Origin: Planctomycetaceae bacterium
GTDB taxonomy: Bacteria; Planctomycetota; Planctomycetia; Pirellulales; Pirellulaceae
Direction: 5' to 3'
Length of the DNA: 7,249 nt
NCBI GenBank assembly: GCA_012965455.1
Contig: DTSG01000522.1
Span: forward strand, 1 to 7,249
Shown: piece after piece, positions 6,260-7,249 of the stretch
Position numbering within the stretch: the first letter of the stretch is position 1
Layout: each line of letters begins with the position of its first letter
Notes under the pieces: generated by a model
The model's input: the letters and a program-made list of their open reading frames with translations, nothing else
What the model was told of the DNA's origin: nothing
Databases searched by the model: none
Made by a program: the position numbers and the translations under genes

Positions 6260-7249
6260 TTACTGTCGACTGGTTTCCCAATCCCAGTTAGCGGCCAGTT
6301 CTTGATTGATTACCGAACCACTAGGCCATTCATTACGAGATAATGCGACGATATAAGTTGCTGCTTCGCAGGCCATGTCCGAAAGACTCTTTTGGTCAGT
6401 ACCGGCGACGTGCGGCGAGAAGACTGCGTTGTCGAGTGTGAGTAATGGGTTGTCCGCTGAGGGAGGTTCCTGTTGGAACACGTCGAGGCCGGCGGAATGT
6501 AGTTTGCCATTGCTCAGTGCGTCATATAAATCCTCTTCGACAACTAACCCACCTCGAGCCGTGTTGATAAAGATGGCATCGTTTTTCATCTGTCCAAATA
6601 AATCAGCATTGAACATGTTGCGAGTTTCATCATTTAATGGGCAATGCACACTAACCACATCCGCTTGTGCTAAGAGTTGATCAAGTTCGACGAGTTCAAC
6701 ACCGTGTTCTTGAATGAATTCCATGTTGGGGTATTGGTCGTAGGCCATTAGTTTCATCCCCATTGCTTTGTAACGCAAAGCGGTGCTCCGACCAATTCGA
6801 CCAAGACCGACGATCCCTGCGGTTAATCCGCGGATAGGACGAGGTAGCACTCGGTCCCAGCGGCCCGCGCGACAAATGTTGTCCATCTCGCGGAGGTTCT
6901 TGGCGGCTGCTAGCAATAACAGCAGCGACAGCTCAGCGACTGCTTCGTGATTCGAGTTGGGGGTAATGGTTAAGGGAATGTTGAGACTAGTCGCTTCGGC
7001 AACATTGACCTTATCAAATCCTACGCCGCAACGAGCGATGACTTTATAATCTGGCAAGCGACTCAGGATGTTGTGGTTGTAGGTTTCACTACTGGCGATC
7101 GCAGCGGACACTCCGGCAAGTTGTTCCACGACTTCATCGTTACTGTGATGGCCTCGTGCAAGTGTGGAATCTGCGGGAAAGCTTATATCAAACCCGCCTT
7201 CTTTTAAAATGTCGATATGAGGGCCGTCTTGGTCGCGGAGGGCTTCCGT
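6260..7249 (-). CDS. D-2-hydroxyacid dehydrogenase, phosphoglycerate dehydrogenase-like (partial, N-terminus beyond right edge)
   Basis: This NAD-dependent cytoplasmic enzyme interconverts a 2-hydroxyacid and its 2-oxoacid. The frame is open to the window edge: 329 residues are visible, beginning TEALRDQDGPHIDIL, and only a short N-terminal strand (roughly 5-15 residues) should be missing. A GTG at 7129 is internal, because the coding frame and family-like sequence continue upstream of it. Numbering from the first visible residue, the nucleotide loop GLGRIG is at 148-153, with Asp171 (in AYDQYP) ending the second strand, which favours NAD over NADP. The catalytic Arg232 (TARGGLV), Glu261 (QQEPPSAD) and His280 (SPHVAGTD) are all present. 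The protein ends about 50 residues after the catalytic histidine and has no ACT or intervening regulatory domain, unlike long-form SerA. This and the sugar-gene neighbourhood suggest a catabolic role such as glyoxylate/hydroxypyruvate reduction, though a short-form serine-biosynthesis enzyme is not excluded. Confidence 0.92.
   Translation of the reverse strand, partial: TEALRDQDGPHIDILKEGGFDISFPADSTLARGHHSNDEVVEQLAGVSAAIASSETYNHNILSRLPDYKVIARCGVGFDKVNVAEATSLNIPLTITPNSNHEAVAELSLLLLLAAAKNLREMDNICRAGRWDRVLPRPIRGLTAGIVGLGRIGRSTALRYKAMGMKLMAYDQYPNMEFIQEHGVELVELDQLLAQADVVSVHCPLNDETRNMFNADLFGQMKNDAIFINTARGGLVVEEDLYDALSNGKLHSAGLDVFQQEPPSADNPLLTLDNAVFSPHVAGTDQKSLSDMACEAATYIVALSRNEWPSGSVINQELAANWDWETSRQ

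Noticed and set aside
1..7249. CRISPR array, defence system, retroelement or mobile element
   Set aside because: No regularly spaced repeats, transposase, reverse transcriptase, integrase, terminal inverted repeats or defence-type domains were seen; the six genes account for nearly all of the sequence.

Overview
The window appears to come from a bacterium, most likely a member of the Planctomycetota. This is inferred from the gene content: a Tat-exported protein family I remember mainly from planctomycetes and acidobacteria, a long SGLT-like Na+/solute symporter, and Gfo/Idh/MocA and xylose-isomerase-like genes packed together. Base composition looks intermediate (near 50% GC by eye). No rRNA, tRNA, mobile element, CRISPR array or phage gene was seen.

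All six genes lie on the minus strand, so transcription runs from high to low coordinates. In that order they are: (1) a D-2-hydroxyacid dehydrogenase of the phosphoglycerate dehydrogenase type, cut by the right edge (6260-7249); (2) a sugar phosphate isomerase/epimerase of the xylose-isomerase-like TIM-barrel type (5347-6144); (3) a 708-residue sodium:solute symporter (3198-5324); (4) a twin-arginine signal protein of unknown function (1784-3127); (5) a Gfo/Idh/MocA oxidoreductase (735-1784) whose start overlaps the stop of gene 4 by one base; (6) after a 191-base gap, the N-terminal part of the tRNA methylthiotransferase MiaB, cut by the left edge (1-543).

Genes 1-5 look like one carbohydrate or polyol utilisation cluster. 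The symporter would import the substrate, the two NAD(P)-type oxidoreductases and the isomerase/epimerase would oxidise and rearrange it, and the exported protein would act outside the cytoplasm. The substrate cannot be read from the sequence. miaB is a housekeeping tRNA-modification gene and is probably transcribed separately.

The least understood element is the exported protein of gene 4. Its layout resembles a Gfo/Idh/MocA N-terminal domain in which the glycine-rich nucleotide loop and the EKP motif are both replaced. It is translationally linked to a normal Gfo/Idh/MocA enzyme.
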